Below are positions 1 through 23,290 of a DNA stretch of 64,000 nucleotides, one piece after another (the first letter of the stretch is position 1; each line of letters opens with the position of its first letter). Made by a program: the position numbers and the translations under genes. The notes beneath the pieces are model-generated. The model was not told where the DNA came from, did no database searches, and saw only the letters and a list, made by a program, of their open reading frames with translations. This DNA comes from Holothuria scabra (Eukaryota > Echinodermata > Holothuroidea > Aspidochirotida > Holothuriidae). Location: assembly GCA_037179385.1 (NCBI GenBank), contig CM074184.1, positions 18,184,001 to 18,248,000 on the forward strand, written 5' to 3'.

Positions 1-376
1 GCAGAATCTCGTATTTTTCCTTCATTGTTGCCCCATGCATTTGAAGAAAAAAATATTGATTACCACTATGGCAGTTTTCCTTGGTAGGACAATGCAGGTA
101 AAAGCAGTGGTTTTGGATCTTTTCAGTTCACTTCGGCCCTTCAGCTGTTCATGAAAGTATTCTGGCAAAACTCATGGGAATATCAAACCCTGCCTGCGTA
201 GAGCGCAACTGTCAACTAGTCAAGTGTATGTACCGAATTTGGAAATATCAGGCACTGTTGCCCACCGGACCACCCCCGCAGGCTACTGGCCTGTCAATCC
301 TGGCTACGCGCCTGATCCCATCTAATTTAATAAATATATCTTAACCAATGATATATTTGCAAGCGACGTACCTTAA

Positions 377-632
377 CCCTTTACCGTTGTTTGGGTCCTT
401 TTGGACCCATACGGAGAGCGCGGCTGTCACCCATCTTTACCGTTTCACGCGGAGCTCGAAACTGCGAGTAGCTACCCGAAAATTCGGCCACAACAACGCG
501 AGCTGAGGGACAATAGTTTAAGGACACGGGGTCAATAACCTACCGAAGCTGAGGAGGGGCGTGCTACGTCCGCTTTTCCGCCTACTCCCGATGCGCGCAA
601 ATATGCCCCGATTGGAGCACAACGGTAAAGGG
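377..632. mobile_element. piggyBac-type MITE, 256 bp, with TTAA duplication
   Basis: The element is flanked by TTAA at 373-376 and 633-636. It starts CCCTTTACCGTTGT and ends with its exact reverse complement, a perfect 14-bp terminal inverted repeat. The interior is GC- and CpG-rich against an AT-rich surround and contains the small palindrome GGGTCCTTTTGGACCC. There is no coding capacity, so it would move only with a transposase supplied in trans. The perfect ends suggest a young insertion. Confidence 0.85.
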
Positions 633-970
633 TTAATACTCATTTCCACGGAATGCCCTCTTGTTTCTTCTGAAATTTTATGTATTTAAATAGCGCACTT
701 CCAAGAACGCGGACGTTAACTTTGGGCAAGACATCTTCAGTAAAATCACTTAGGGAATAGATGACTTATTTTGCGTAACTCGATTTACTGAATGCTTTAT
801 ACATTTCCTATAGGGTTGTGATAACTTGAAGAAACATGGTGGTGCAATTTTAGGGAGCAAGATCGTAAGTAATAAGCAACTTCTTATTAATTCAACATAT
901 TAAAACAAATTGAAATATTCACGGAAATGATTATATAGCTATTTCCATTATAATATCTAACGCACTTTAA

Positions 971-1106
971 AGGGTAAGACAAGTTACCCCAACTTGAAGT
1001 AGTGATGTATAGACTGCCCTGTTTCGTGATTGGCTCTTGAAGGTCATGTGACAGTTTTTTTATCTTCAGATGTAAAATTTACTAGTACTTACTGCCTGTT
1101 CTACCT
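971..1106. mobile_element. Short TTAA-flanked MITE (family also at 25755)
   Basis: TTAA flanks both ends (967-970 and 1107-1110). The left end AGGGTAAGACAAG resembles the reverse complement of the right end, AGGTAGAACAGG. The middle (GTTTCGTGATTGGCTCTTGA, then GGTCATGTGACA) recurs at 25755-25900, which shows a dispersed family. Non-coding. Confidence 0.6.
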
Positions 1107-1854
1107 TTAAATATGCAATGCTGTCCTGATATATAACAGAAATATTTTGCAGCATGTAGGGTTACAGCGTAAGGCAGTATGTTATAGCCTTCTTTTCAAA
1201 GAATTAGTTTCCCAGATACATACTCAGTCATCTGTTACTCATTTTTTATTTGTTTCACCACTACATTGAACAATTAAACGAAATAGAAGAGAGGTAAGGC
1301 AACAAAAGCAGACTTGACAAAGTAGCAGAAGGAAGTGACCTACAAACCCCTGTTGGGCTTAACATTAAGGCAGAACACTCCCTTGAAAAAAGAGCAAAAC
1401 AAGTCTAAACAACAAAAAGATAGACAAAGATATAAGGTTAATCGAGTAAAGGAAATGCTGTATTCCAATATCCCTCTCCCAAAGAATGACAAGTTATAAC
1501 CAAGAATTCAGTCATCTTTTACTCTGATAACTGGAAACACATGATAAGAATAGTGGTCGCAAACTTGACGGGCGTGTTTCAACAGGTTAGGGAAAAAGCT
1601 ATGAGAGTGCAAGACGATTAAGGATCTTTGAAAGAATCGTTGCTCCTGCACCACGTCCAAAATTTTTTTTCATTTGGTATTTGAAATTTTATTGACAATT
1701 ATAAATATTGATGGGTAATTCAGTATAGTATGAGATTTACAGCAGCGTACGTGCAAGTTGCAACTCACTCAGTAGAAAGATCGCATCAGAATTAAACTAG
1801 AATGAGTTTGTCTGGAGAGTAAAAACATTTTGAAGGACATGTTTGTCGTGTTAA

Positions 1855-1860
1855 TTTATT
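1855..1860 (-). terminator. Poly(A) signal AATAAA of GRB2 copy 1
   Basis: The minus strand reads AATAAA 137 nt after the stop codon of copy 1. It is the first canonical signal downstream, so the 3' UTR is probably short, about 150-170 nt, with cleavage near 1830-1845. The call rests on the hexamer and its position only. Confidence 0.55.
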
Positions 1861-1996
1861 TTCAGGTTACTAACATGAAAATATATGATACATGATCCCA
1901 GTAAAGTGTTCGATATAAGCAATATTTCCAGTTTCGGAGCCATGATCATAACATCGAATTCCAGTCCAGTTAACTGTTTCTGCATCGGCTAAAATC

Positions 1997-12738
<10,742 letters not shown>

Positions 12739-13350
12739 AATGTTGATCTTCAGCTCTGAGAATGTAAAAAATACAAATTAAACACCAAAATACGATAATG
12801 TATTGAAAATCGAACAGTACTCTTTATCTCAGATACTACACCGAAATGTCCCACACCCACAGCATAACAAGCCATATAACAATTGTCTATCCGGAAAGTT
12901 GTTATTTATAACATTCAATAATCGAATAGATATGATCAAAATTGTAATGACAGTCAAGTTGGGTATCGGCTATATGCAGTGTTTTTGATGAATATTACAG
13001 TTTAGGGTGTGTATTTTAAGAATCTGACGGATGCCGCCTCGGCATTCTTGGGCATTTTTATTGACGTCATAATCCACCCCCACTGTCATACATACTTCTT
13101 AATTATGACATATCTCCTTGAGGAAGTAAACATGTCATGTTGGTATAATATTAAAGCTTATGGCAAATTTAAATGTAAATATAAAGGTTACAAAAAATAA
13201 AACGCAAGTGGAGGTCACCTATAGGTCGTTTATGGTCGTAAAAGGTCAAATTAGAAGATTAGGTCACTGTATGTAAATTATGATACAACATAAAATACGT
13301 AACATGTCTTGTTTTGAAGCAAACTAAGCATACCAGAGAACCAAAAATTC

Positions 13351-13592
13351 AGTTTATCATAGTCAAGATGAATGCAAAACGGAGCTTGTGGGCTCATCAC
13401 AACCTCCTCATTCAAAGTTATGAGGTTAATCCCTTCTAGTCTTGTGATCAGGGAGCTGTCATTGATAGGGGTTGTGATTGCGCTTTGCGCGACCACATGA
13501 CTAGGAGATATTAACTTCACAACGCTGAATGAAAAGGTCGTGATGACCTCCAGTGCTCCGTTTTGCACACATTTTGACTTTGATAAGGTAAC
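13351..13592. repeat. Foldback element, about 240 bp
   Basis: The left arm (AGTCAAGATGAATGCAAAAC, GGAGC, CTCATCACAACCTCCTCATT, CTAGTCTTGTGATC) is the imperfect reverse complement of the right arm (GTCGTGATGACCTCCAGTGC, TCCGTTTTGCACACATTTTG). Arms are about 115 bp. A 150-codon minus-strand open frame spans it (13278-13730) but is explained by the palindrome. No target duplication was identified. Confidence 0.6.
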
Positions 13593-13793
13593 CAATATCG
13601 CCTTTATCTTTGGAGTTGATGTTATATGAACACTGAAGTCACTGAAGTTAACATGATAAATAGCAAAGCCAATGCAGAAGACCTCCGGATGTTGTCCGTG
13701 GCAGACATATACACACCAACTGTTAGTCACAGTGCATATAAATCGAGTTACGTGTTACGCGTTTGTGTCGCCTTTTGAGAAATTGCCTTTCAC

Positions 13794-13870
13794 AGTGGCA
13801 GATCCAGGATTTTTCAAAAGAGGGGACCCGGTTGAAGATTTCAATATCTCCCTTGTGGGGTTATAGAATG
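13794..13870 (+). mobile_element. 5' end fragment of a hAT-like element
   Basis: CAGTGGCAGATCCAGGATTT followed by a run to GGGGACCCGG resembles the hAT left ends elsewhere in the window (CAGTGGCGGAGCTAGGG). I found no matching right end or 8-bp duplication, so it is a fragment at best. Confidence 0.35.
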
Positions 13871-15143
13871 TTTTGCTCATGCGCACTCCTGCACTGGAAC
13901 GCTTTCAATTTATTGCTGCTCTGTAACATTTCACTTTCTGGCATTTTTTTTCAAAAAATGACTATTTATATGCATTAAAAATTTAAAATGTCTCGAGTGG
14001 GGAGTCACAAGTAAAACTTAATGAAACGGATTTTGCAAATTGAAGGTGCGATGGCTTAGGCCATACTGAGATCACTATATACCGATAGATTGGGAATTTC
14101 GTCTGAATATTTTATATTTGAATATGTTACACATATAAGTCCGTATGCACAAAAGATATAGACCAGTCCAACGTTAGACCTGGTTTACGTGAAATTATCT
14201 ATGGCAGTAACATACCTTGCTGGTCTAAGTTACAACAACACTGCCATTCGTCATGGTCGCTTTATAACATTGCTGCCTTACAGCCTCTTCCAACAGCCTG
14301 GGTACGAAGCTTGAAAATAGGTATAACCGTGCATGTTTATTACTTTTCTTAAACCTCAAATGGTTAAAAGTTGCTCAATAATCCCCTTTTCTTTTGACAA
14401 CGTTTTAAGGCTTATTTATGATTTTGTATCTCGCTCACACAGAACCAAGATTAGGGATACCTCTATCATTGAAAGATGCTTCGTAGGAATTTAGGCCTTT
14501 AACCTGTTAAGTTTCTTTTGGAAATTTCACTTAATAATACGCAAAAAGTTGTTGCGGTCTTTCCACACTCCCAACAAAACTAAGACAACTTGACCTATTT
14601 GTCTCTTCAAGACACCGGCTCTTACCTTAAATGTCACTTCTTTTCCAAAGTAAAAAAAAGGAACAATTGAGAAAAAGAATAAGGCAAATCTTGGCAGCAC
14701 ATAGGCACCAAGTTTCAGCATTTTCCACTGTGTATATTTGTTACAGAAAGGTGCAGGTTTGGGGTTTTCCCTAAACGTTACTTTCTAGGTTTTGTTTATT
14801 TTTTTACCCCTTTCTCCCTTTCTTGGTTTTTTTAACGTATGCCTATATGAATTTCTTCCATCTTTTTATTTTTATTACATTTTCAACAACATTTTCTTTT
14901 ATTGACTGTGCTATTTTTTCATTATTTCTATGTTTTTCAATTTTTTCCTCTGTAGGCTTACGAAGTGTCATTGTTGTGTATCTCTAAAGGTCTTCGTGCT
15001 TCCCCGCTAATACTGTTCACTGCCTACACTAAAAGTGTATGGTAGCATTGCTAACCCATTTGCAATGTGTCATCTGTGTTTGGCACATGTATATACGGGT
15101 GTTGTTTTTACTATGGCCGCAAAGGCATTGTAAAAGCCTACAG

Positions 15144-15986
15144 CAGGGTTGTCCAACCTACGGCCCGCGGGCCACTGTCCGGCCCGCGAAAAAGTTGCGT
15201 CCAGCCCGTCAGAAATAATCTATATTGCAAAATTATTCAATAAGCAGATCTACTGATGATAAATTTAGGCTTCCCCGTATATAATAATACATTTCAAATG
15301 TATGCTACATGTAGCCTAGGCTACATTGGAGTGTTGTCCACAGGGGCGGGTTGAGAATGATTCAGGAGGAATATGAAAAAACTTTGTCCGAATATTCTGC
15401 CCAACACCATGGGCGCAAATCCCGGGGGCGGGGGGAAGGGGAGCCTTCCCCCCTCAAGTGAAAAAGTGGGGGGCCAAATCGTAATATGCCCCCCCCCCCC
15501 AAAAAAAAAAAAAAAATTGAGTAGACCTAAAAATATGGTCACCTTTTTTCGTTTTTTTTTCGTTCGAAAACAGTTTTTCTAAAGCTTCGGAAACGCTAGA
15601 ACACAAGAGCTTCCGGGGGCTTCGCCCCCTGGACCCCCACAGGGGCTTTTCCCTTGGATCCCACCAAGAGCCCTTTGGAGCTTCGCGCTCGCGGTGCCCG
15701 CCAAGCGTGCACAGTTTAATACTCATGGGCACATCGTAAGCATTTTCACCCACACTCTAAAACAGAGATTTGCGCTCTTGCCCAACACCATCAATTTTTG
15801 CTAAAATTTATATATTCGTTCAATCAAAAACGAAAATGAATCAGTGTTCCCTACGTGCAATGATTGCATTTTGTTGCCTTGGGCGTCGGGAAAAATTGAA
15901 AAAAAAAAAACGAGTATAGAATGCGGCCCCTCGTCCATCATAACCATTACATGTGGCCCACCGCTGCGTAAGGTTGGACAACCCTG
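15144..15986. mobile_element. hAT element carrying a second hAT element
   Basis: Left end CAGGGTTGTCCAACCTACGG, right end AGGTTGGACAACCCTG, with GGCCCGCGGGCC near the left and TGTGGCCCACCGC near the right. The flanks are a perfect 8-bp duplication, GCCTACAG (15136-15143 and 15987-15994). About 840 bp, of which 381 bp are a nested insertion plus its duplication. The remaining DNA has no transposase. The termini are of the Charlie/Tip100 type found widely in animals. Confidence 0.85.
15408..15780. mobile_element. hAT MITE (373 bp) nested in the 15144 element
   Basis: A perfect 8-bp duplication, CCCAACAC (15400-15407 and 15781-15788), surrounds ends CATGGGCGCAAATCCCGG and AGATTTGCGCTCTTG. The inside is GC-rich (GGGCTTCGCCCCCTGGACCC, GCTCGCGGTGCCCGCC). 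A reverse-oriented relative lies at 60149-60497. Confidence 0.85.
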
Positions 15987-16427
15987 GCCTACAGTCATGC
16001 TGTCACCCCTCAGTTCTGAGCTAGCCCGCGGAGCGGACGAAGTCTTTTCGTTCAGCTCATCGCTACGAAAAACCAACGGCAGCCTAAAGGGGGTTGCAGC
16101 CACAGGATCTGTTGCAAATTGCTAATAGGGCCAAGAAGGTGTCTATATACTTCTCTGATGTGAAGTGATATTTATGCCTTGGCCACTCCGTCTGTTTGAG
16201 AGCCCCTTCTTGTTGAACAACGAAATAAGAGAGCCCACGTATATCAGGCCTACAAGTTGTCTCACCTGGTTCCATCATTGAGAGAAAGGCGTGTTTGTAT
16301 GGAATCGATTGGCTTAATGAATTTGTACAAGTTTCCTATCAACGGTGGGTGGGACCATCATCACCATCTTTTCAAAAGTTTCCAAAATTTCAAACCCATC
16401 TTCACTTTCTGACAAATGTTCGGTTAA

Positions 16428-16723
16428 GAGGCAGTCGATTTTCACTGCAAACAACAATTTTTGTAATGGTCTACAGAAATTCTCAATTGGCACAGCTCTT
16501 TGATTGACAGAACAAATTTAAAATACAGAGTAGCTCATCTTACACAGCATGTCCTTTACTGAGAGTGTTCTAATTACATATTGGGTCTTGTATACTCACG
16601 GGACCAAGAAGGAATTAAATCATAAAATTGTGGCTGAATGAGAATGAGCTTTGGACAGTTGGGGGAGGGGCTTAATTTAAGTTGAGGAGAGTTGGAACTG
16701 TCTGGGGCAAGAGGCTTTGGTCT
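16428..16723. mobile_element. TTAA MITE (300-bp family), intron 1 of copy 1
   Basis: Flanked by TTAA at 16424-16427 and 16724-16727. It carries the family core TCTCAATTGGCACAGCTCTT, TGATTGACAG and TACACAGCATG. The termini are diverged (AGAGGCAG left, TTGGTCT right). Confidence 0.7.
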
Positions 16724-18612
16724 TTAACAACATCAAGGGTTTTAAACCGCTATTGGCTGCATGCTGGACAGTACAGATAACTATATGCTGTAACCTCGAG
16801 TGACTTTCTTACTAGACAACAGGCTACAAATGGCAGAATGGGTGAGGGAACATTCAGGTTGCGTGCCCCTAGTCGTATGTCCCACTGACTCATACACTAA
16901 ATTAGGCTAGTTCCGTGTCTCCTAGCCTTGTAGAAGTTTTCAACCGGGACCAGACCCACCCCCCCCCCACCCCCCTTCGTCGAAGCTCGATGTTTTCTTT
17001 CATTGTACTTTTAAAATTCCATATCACGACCATCGTAAATTAATTTGCTAGAGAGCCTGAATGAAAGTATCTTTCCCGCCATTATACCTACTCAGAGACG
17101 GCATTTCACAAATGTTATACAATAAAAATGGCACTAAAATTGGTCAAATTGCCTTTAATTATGCCTCTATTTTGTCTGTATTTCAATTCAGTGTCTACAA
17201 AATCTAAATGAAAAATTTATCCTATTTAATGAGTAACATGGACAAACACGACATTCCTTAAAAAATTTTAAAGGTGGTTCATCTGTCATTTATTTAGTAT
17301 TTAGTATTTAGTATTGGAGATGGTGGTCTGCTACCTTCGTGGAGACAAGAAGGGGTCACTCCCATGTGGCAACTCGCTCCCATGGAGGTTTCAGCAGTAC
17401 AACAATATCCCTAGATGAGGGCGCACTGGCTTGTGGTAAGTTGATTGCTGCTTATTGGATTTCTCAAGATATGCTACGCTCTTACGATTAACTGAGTCTG
17501 TCCTTGAGCGTAACAATTTTACTTTCAATGGCCACTATTACCTCCACATAAAGGACACCGCGGCAATTTAAAGTCCGAGGTACAGCAGTACACCATTTTA
17601 GAATGACCCTTCATTTGATTATGTTTGCGGAACTACCTTGCATAGGAGATGCTTAGTTCGACGCATTATGCAATGCATTGAAAACCATGTTGCTTCTTAC
17701 ACTATAGACTATTAAATGATGGCATTTTCACGTTATTGGATAAGAGTGACATGGAACTTACTCTCTTTTACTGATCTGCCAATAACTTTCATTAGGTTAG
17801 GAAATTTACCACTCGGAAAGCAAGATGTAACAAACCATGATTCGCATGATGTCACAACGGTCCGTTAAAAAGTTTTACAACATTTTGGGGCCGTTTGCGA
17901 GCTCTTGCGAGCAATCGCAATCGCTGGGGTTTATCCATCTTGCGTATAGTAGTAGGTCAAACTAAATAAAATTGACGGAAAAAGATTTCCCAATGAGCCG
18001 GAAGAGCTTCCAAACGTAGGTCTCTAAGTCTGAGTATGAAGCCGGCTAAAATTACATCCGTCGGAAAGAAATTCACCTGCACATCATACTAAAACTGTAA
18101 AAGAAGAGCTGCTTATGTCTATACTGTTTAACAAGGAATACCTTGATTGGCTGTTGCCATTGTACTGTATCGATTATATTCTTGCAGGGTAAGAGATTAG
18201 AAATTTCGTATTGGCCCTAACAAAACCATTACCCGGAAAGACAAAAGTTATGTTGGTGTGTATGGGGTCTGAACGAAACCCTTCCTTTAACGACAATTAC
18301 TTGTTTTGCTTTCAGTGCAGAACACGCTCAGCGAAAGCTGAAGATTAGGTTCGTCTGACTAACTCGTCGTTCTTTATTGTTCCTATTATGTACCAAGAAG
18401 AAGTTTGAGAATAAGGTGCATTTAGATGATCCAATACGCATCGATGGCTTCCTTTTTACATCAAGATAGTACGATATACACGAGTGATTCACAACAATAC
18501 AGCACACTCTGAAGCAAGGTTACATAGAAGAAGACGGGAGATAGTACGTGTTTACAAGTATACCGACCTCCACAGATAGTTAGATAGGTCATTCGGCTCA
18601 TTTTCTAAGCAA

Positions 18613-18815
18613 TAAAGTCGGGCCGGCGACGGCTTTTTTCCAGTTTCGGCTTACTGGCTTGTTTCCCTTGCCCAGTTGCTTATAATGCTGAACACCAAGA
18701 TAAATGGCAATACGTTCCATTTTAAAGCCTTCAAAATCACCCTACCATGAGATCGAACTCCAGAACTGAGAGTAGGGATGCTCTAACCACTTGACCCTGC
18801 TGTCGGTCACACATG
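18613..18815 (-). mobile_element. tRNA-derived SINE, near full length
   Basis: The minus strand reads a tRNA-like head (CAAGTGGTTAGAGCATCCC, then GAGTTCGATCTCATGG as box B). The SINE body follows: TTGCCATTTATCTTGGTG, GGGCAAGGGAAACAAGCCAG and TAAGCCGAAACTGG. Confidence 0.7.
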
Positions 18816-18862
18816 CAGGTCCCTCTGGCTTCCATGGTATGACGCAGAAAAAAAGAGATTCT

Positions 18863-20249
18863 CAGTGGCGTACGAAGGGGGCATTGGGCCATGGCCCCAG
18901 CCTCATGGATGCCATGTTTTTAAGATCAACTTAAAAACTACTTAGCCACACTCGATCGAGTTACACAGGTTTTACTTCAAAAGATAGCATATGTGGCACC
19001 AGATTACATGAAAGGACACCCGACTTCTCAAAAATTTTCAAGGGGGAAGGATTGTCTCTGCAAGGCCCCTCAGTAATGCTAATTTTTTTAATTCCTAAAA
19101 ATATTCAAATTTTGTTCAATTCCAAATTTTTCTTAAAAAAAGGTAGCCTCTCTATCTCCCCCTGGTGGCACCGATTTCCTCTAAGTGAACCTACCTTTTT
19201 AAGAATTTTCGAAAAGGGGGGCCCATCCCTTAGACTCCTTCCCGGGCCGACAAAGACGTACGAGACGGGGACGGGAGCGGAGGGTGTTCAGCCTACGATG
19301 AGAAATAGTTTGCCGTTTATCACGCAAGAGATATTAGGAGTAAAATCATTAACAGACGGGAGTCAGTCACAGACTATTTCAACAATTCAGCCGATCTTTA
19401 ATTTAGCCAAGAGTCACAATAGAGAAGCATTATCATATTATCCTTTTATAGTTTCCCGAAAATAGTGAAGACTATTTAATATAATAGTGGTAGAACATTT
19501 TATGTGGTAATTTTCTGAGCAAACAAAAGCTTAACATGAAGACTGCATGTTTACATTCTCCTTACAAGCATAAAAAGCAATTCTCGACCATCTGAGGGGT
19601 CGCGATTATTTTCAAAAATTTCTCTTCGCTTCCCACCAACCAATGGTGACGCTCCACTCAGATAGTCTTTCGGGCAAAAAAATCATTTTTTAAGTATTTT
19701 TTTAATAACTTTCTGATCACTTTACAGTTCGCCAACTTATTTTAAAGTGAGCATTTTATTGCAAACGACAAACAAAGATAGCGACTGAGATTTTTTGTAA
19801 AAGTCTGGAAATTGCTATTTCCGGCTATGTGCATGAGAGGTATGATTTTTCAAAATTTTCTCTAAGCTCCTCGCCAACTAATGGTGGCGCTCCGCTTAGA
19901 CAGAATAAAAAAACGCAAACTAAAATGCTCCCGTTCACCTATACCAATCGATGCTCTTTTATTTTGACTCCTAGGTGTTTTACTTGGAAAGATGCGTTAA
20001 TGGCATAAGATTGCACATAAAACACAAAAGTTTCAGTTTTATCCTTATGAACCACTACAATTCAAGTTTTCTCGCTGTTCCTGTCAAAGTCGAAAATCTT
20101 GCACCATTTTGCATCTAAGTTTCTTGAAAACGCCAAAAATTTTCAAAGGGCAGGGGGTGACTTCCCTTTAGACCCTCCCCAGACCGACGATCGCTCAACA
20201 TAATGCATGCCTGCCACCCCCCTTTAGAGAAATCCTGCGTACGCCACAG
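18863..20249. mobile_element. hAT-type element, 1387 bp, intron 1 of copy 1
   Basis: Ends CAGTGGCGTACG and CGTACGCCACAG, with a perfect 8-bp duplication GAGATTCT (18855-18862 and 20250-20257). It contains two copies of the GGTGGCGCTCCGC module (19590-19680 and 19805-19905) and a CACCATTTTGCATCTAAG stretch shared with the element at 10438. The longest frame (137 codons at 19052-19465) has no recognisable transposase motif, so it looks non-autonomous. Confidence 0.85.
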
Positions 20250-20967
20250 GAGATTCTTCAGTTTCATCTGAGAAATTAGGTCAATAATTTTGCACGCGGT
20301 AAGGGAGGTGGGTATAGGTCGGAAAGAGCAATTAATCGGCCAAACGTATTTCGAAGCACCAGCTAAATCTCATTTTTTTTCGTGTTTCTCGTCAAAGTAC
20401 TTTTCATATATTCTAGAACTTAACTAGGCCTAGTGCATATTCCCAAGATAAGGTCAGAGCAGTAGTAACCGTCACAGATAAAATATTGTCACGACTCTCA
20501 AGAGATCGATCTGAAACAGAACAGTGCACTTCTACAATATGCGGCCAGTGAATACATTTTCTCTTTAACAGTATCATAATGACGTCAGAGCAACAGCCGA
20601 GGGACGTCGATCCTGGGGACAGAGGGAAAATTGTCCCACCAATGAAAATATTGGGGCAAACATATGGTTTTGTCCTGAATAATTCGGGCAGATTAAAAAA
20701 CAACAACAAGCAAAAGAGCCGAATAACTGAAGGACAACGCGTGACCAACCTCACGGCCCTCAGACCATTTGCATTATTGGTCTGTCATGTATGGCTCCAT
20801 TCTAAACTGGATGAAAACAGATACTACACATGATCTTATCCAAAAGACCGAGGAGCGAAAGAGTCACCTATAGGTTTCAAGAGACGTCTTTTTGAGGTAT
20901 AGTAAATTAATTAATACCATGGTGTTGTTATTAGAAAAAAAAACCCTGATAATACTGCATTTATAAC

Positions 20968-21283
20968 CCAACCAACATGCCCAGCTGGGCCCCAACTGGG
21001 TTTCAGCTCGGCTACTTGCTGGGTCCCAACTGGGACCCATGCGTGTTTGTCAGGTGTTCCCACGTGGGGCCCAACTGGATTAGCCCTTCCCAGCTGGTGC
21101 CCAGATGAAGCCCAGCTAAGCCCCGCTTCAATAACTAAAGCCTAGCTGGGCTTCAGGTGGGAAATGCTAGCCCAGTTGGGCCCCACGTGGGAACACCTGA
21201 CAAACACGCATGGGTCCCAGCTGGGACCAAGCAAGTAACCCAGCTGAAACCAAGTTGTGGCCCATCTGGGCATGTTGGCTGGG
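20968..21283. repeat. CAGCTG-rich 315-bp palindrome
   Basis: The left arm (CCCAACCAACATGCCCAGCT, GGGTCCCAACTGGGACCCAT, GTCAGGTGTTCCCACGTGGG) is the near reverse complement of the right arm (CCCACGTGGGAACACCTGAC, ATGGGTCCCAGCTGGGACC, GGGCATGTTGGCTGGG). The arms are about 130 bp around a centre of some 55 bp. The arms are themselves built of short palindromes (CCCAGCTGGG, CCCACGTGGG). Four overlapping open frames here are by-products of the palindrome. Confidence 0.8.
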
Positions 21284-22782
21284 AACGTGCCATCTGTGTA
21301 TGTTTTGTGTACTCGTGTATATGTCTGTGTGTGTGGTTTCTGTGCGTGTATCGTTCGCATGCTTTGCGTTCATTTGAGTGGGTTGATTGTTTAGAGACGA
21401 GTGAGGTCGGACACGATCCATGGTTCCGCATGTTGAAAAACGTTTTTGCTTCTGTTTACATTAAGAACGTGTAAAAAAATAAAAAAGTTAAAAAATCGAC
21501 ACTAAAAGGGGGCAGAAGTCGGTCCCTCTGCTTACCTCTGCCTACGTCCCTGTCAATGTATAGACGAATGCAAATAGCGCTTGTTTTTAGTGACTGTAGG
21601 CAGCCATTAGTGGGGTTCATCAGCCTAAAACCGTCTTTATTTATTGTTTACACGAATTTCAAACCCTCATATTTAGTGAAATTGAAGAATTCAAGATGCA
21701 AATGAGCGTACAAACAGTACAATCATCAATGATCGAGGTATATAAGCAAGTTAATTGAAAGATTTAAAGGTGACGGACCCCAGAAATGGCCGACTCAAAT
21801 CAGACCATCACTTACTGTCCGGATTCGTGTATAAGTTTAGGTTGCGTCGCTAAAATCAGCATCATCTTTTCGGGCTGTCACATGCCTTCCTCCAATACAC
21901 ACATCAACTTCAAGAGCAGCTCAAACATATTTAATGTGTTGTAGACGCTCAGTTTGCAGTGGCCCCGCCCGTGCTGGGCAATATACACCCCTTGATTGTC
22001 AGCCTACAAAATTAATTTTCCATTCATGCAAAAAGAACTATAAAACCTTTTCTGATCTTACCTATGACCTCACATATGGAAACCTGTGTAAACTTTGGGA
22101 AACCTTTGTGTGGGAGAGAATAATCCACGGTCGGCTATCCTCAAGTAGAACCATGCCTCGGAGAGGGATGGCAGGCAGTAAAGGAAAAGATCGAAATTTG
22201 TTACTCATGAAGTTTACAAAAACAGTCCAGACAATATCGTTACTTAGTTTTCTGCAAATTGTAGACGTTAATTGAATACTATAGAGGGAAAGTGGAGGGA
22301 AATTTTGTAAAGTCTCAAAACACATTCTGTGGCAGTAACAGTTTGCTGAATTTTTTTACACTAACTGAGCACGAAACATCAAATTTATACTTGGTGTACG
22401 AATAGGGTGTCGCATTGATGTAACGCAGTACCTCTTCTCTACAACTCTTCCTTAACCCCCCTCCATCATTTCATTTTGTAGGCCCAATTTATGGAACGCT
22501 ACCGCCTTTGAATTAGTTCTTATTTACGGAGTCACTGAAATATTTTTTTCATTCACATACAAAGCTGACTCATTATTTTTTCTGGTTGTAACTTTTTTTT
22601 TTGTTGTTGTATTACCTTGAATGTTTAAAAAGAGGGACAATATGTACATCAAGCTCTTCAGCTTATATGGGGTTTGCCCTGAGTCACTTTCACTTTTTAG
22701 TTATGCTTTATGTATATTATTTGTACATATCAATGTCTGAAATTGACCGGAATAAATGTGAGAAAAAATAAACCAAAAAGCC

Positions 22783-23290
22783 AAAAGGCTTAGTGAGTCC
22801 TTGCCATCAAATACCTTACCTGCTTTCAAACTGACAGTGTTTGATAGATTTTTCTTTACATTTTAGGCACAGAATTTTCGCAATTTTACCGCTGGTGACC
22901 TCAAATGACCTTTGATCTCTACCAAAAACAATAGGCTTCTTTCTCTCAACATGACAAATCTATATACCAAATATGAAGAGTATCTGTCACTCTTATCTGG
23001 AGATATCGTGTTTACAAGCCATTTTCGGCATTTTCGCAATTTTACTGCTGGTGACCTCAAATGACCTTTGACCTCTACCAAAAACAATAGGCTTCTTTCT
23101 CTCAACATGACAAATCTATATACCAAGTATAAAGAGCATCAGTCAGTCCTATCTGAAGATATCATGTTTACAAGCCATTTTCGGCATTTTCGCAATTTTA
23201 CCGCTGGTGACCTCAAATGACCTTTGACCTCTACCAAAAACAGTAGGCTTCTTCCTCTCAACATGACAAATCTATATACCAAATATGAAA
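22783..23290. repeat. 156-bp tandem repeat array with TGACCT half-sites (array 2)
   Basis: Three units start their TGACCT triplet at 22896, 23052 and 23208, exactly 156 bp apart. Two have all three half-sites perfect (TGACCT-4-TGACCT-1-TGACCT); in the first the last is TGATCT. The lead-in CCAAAAGGCTTAGTGAGTCC matches the one before array 1. It lies in the long first intron of copy 1. Confidence 0.85.

Noticed and set aside
13278..13730. 150-codon open frame on the minus strand
   Set aside because: It runs across an inverted repeat (13351-13592), has no recognisable domain, and has no splice or UTR context. The openness is a by-product of the foldback.
21142..21474. Four overlapping open frames of 72-105 codons
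   Set aside because: They lie on the GC-rich palindrome at 20968-21283 and repeat the same low-complexity words on both strands.
22896..23230. Regularly spaced direct repeats as a CRISPR array
   Set aside because: The spacing is 156 bp, the whole unit repeats rather than alternating with unique spacers, no cas genes are present, and the DNA is animal.
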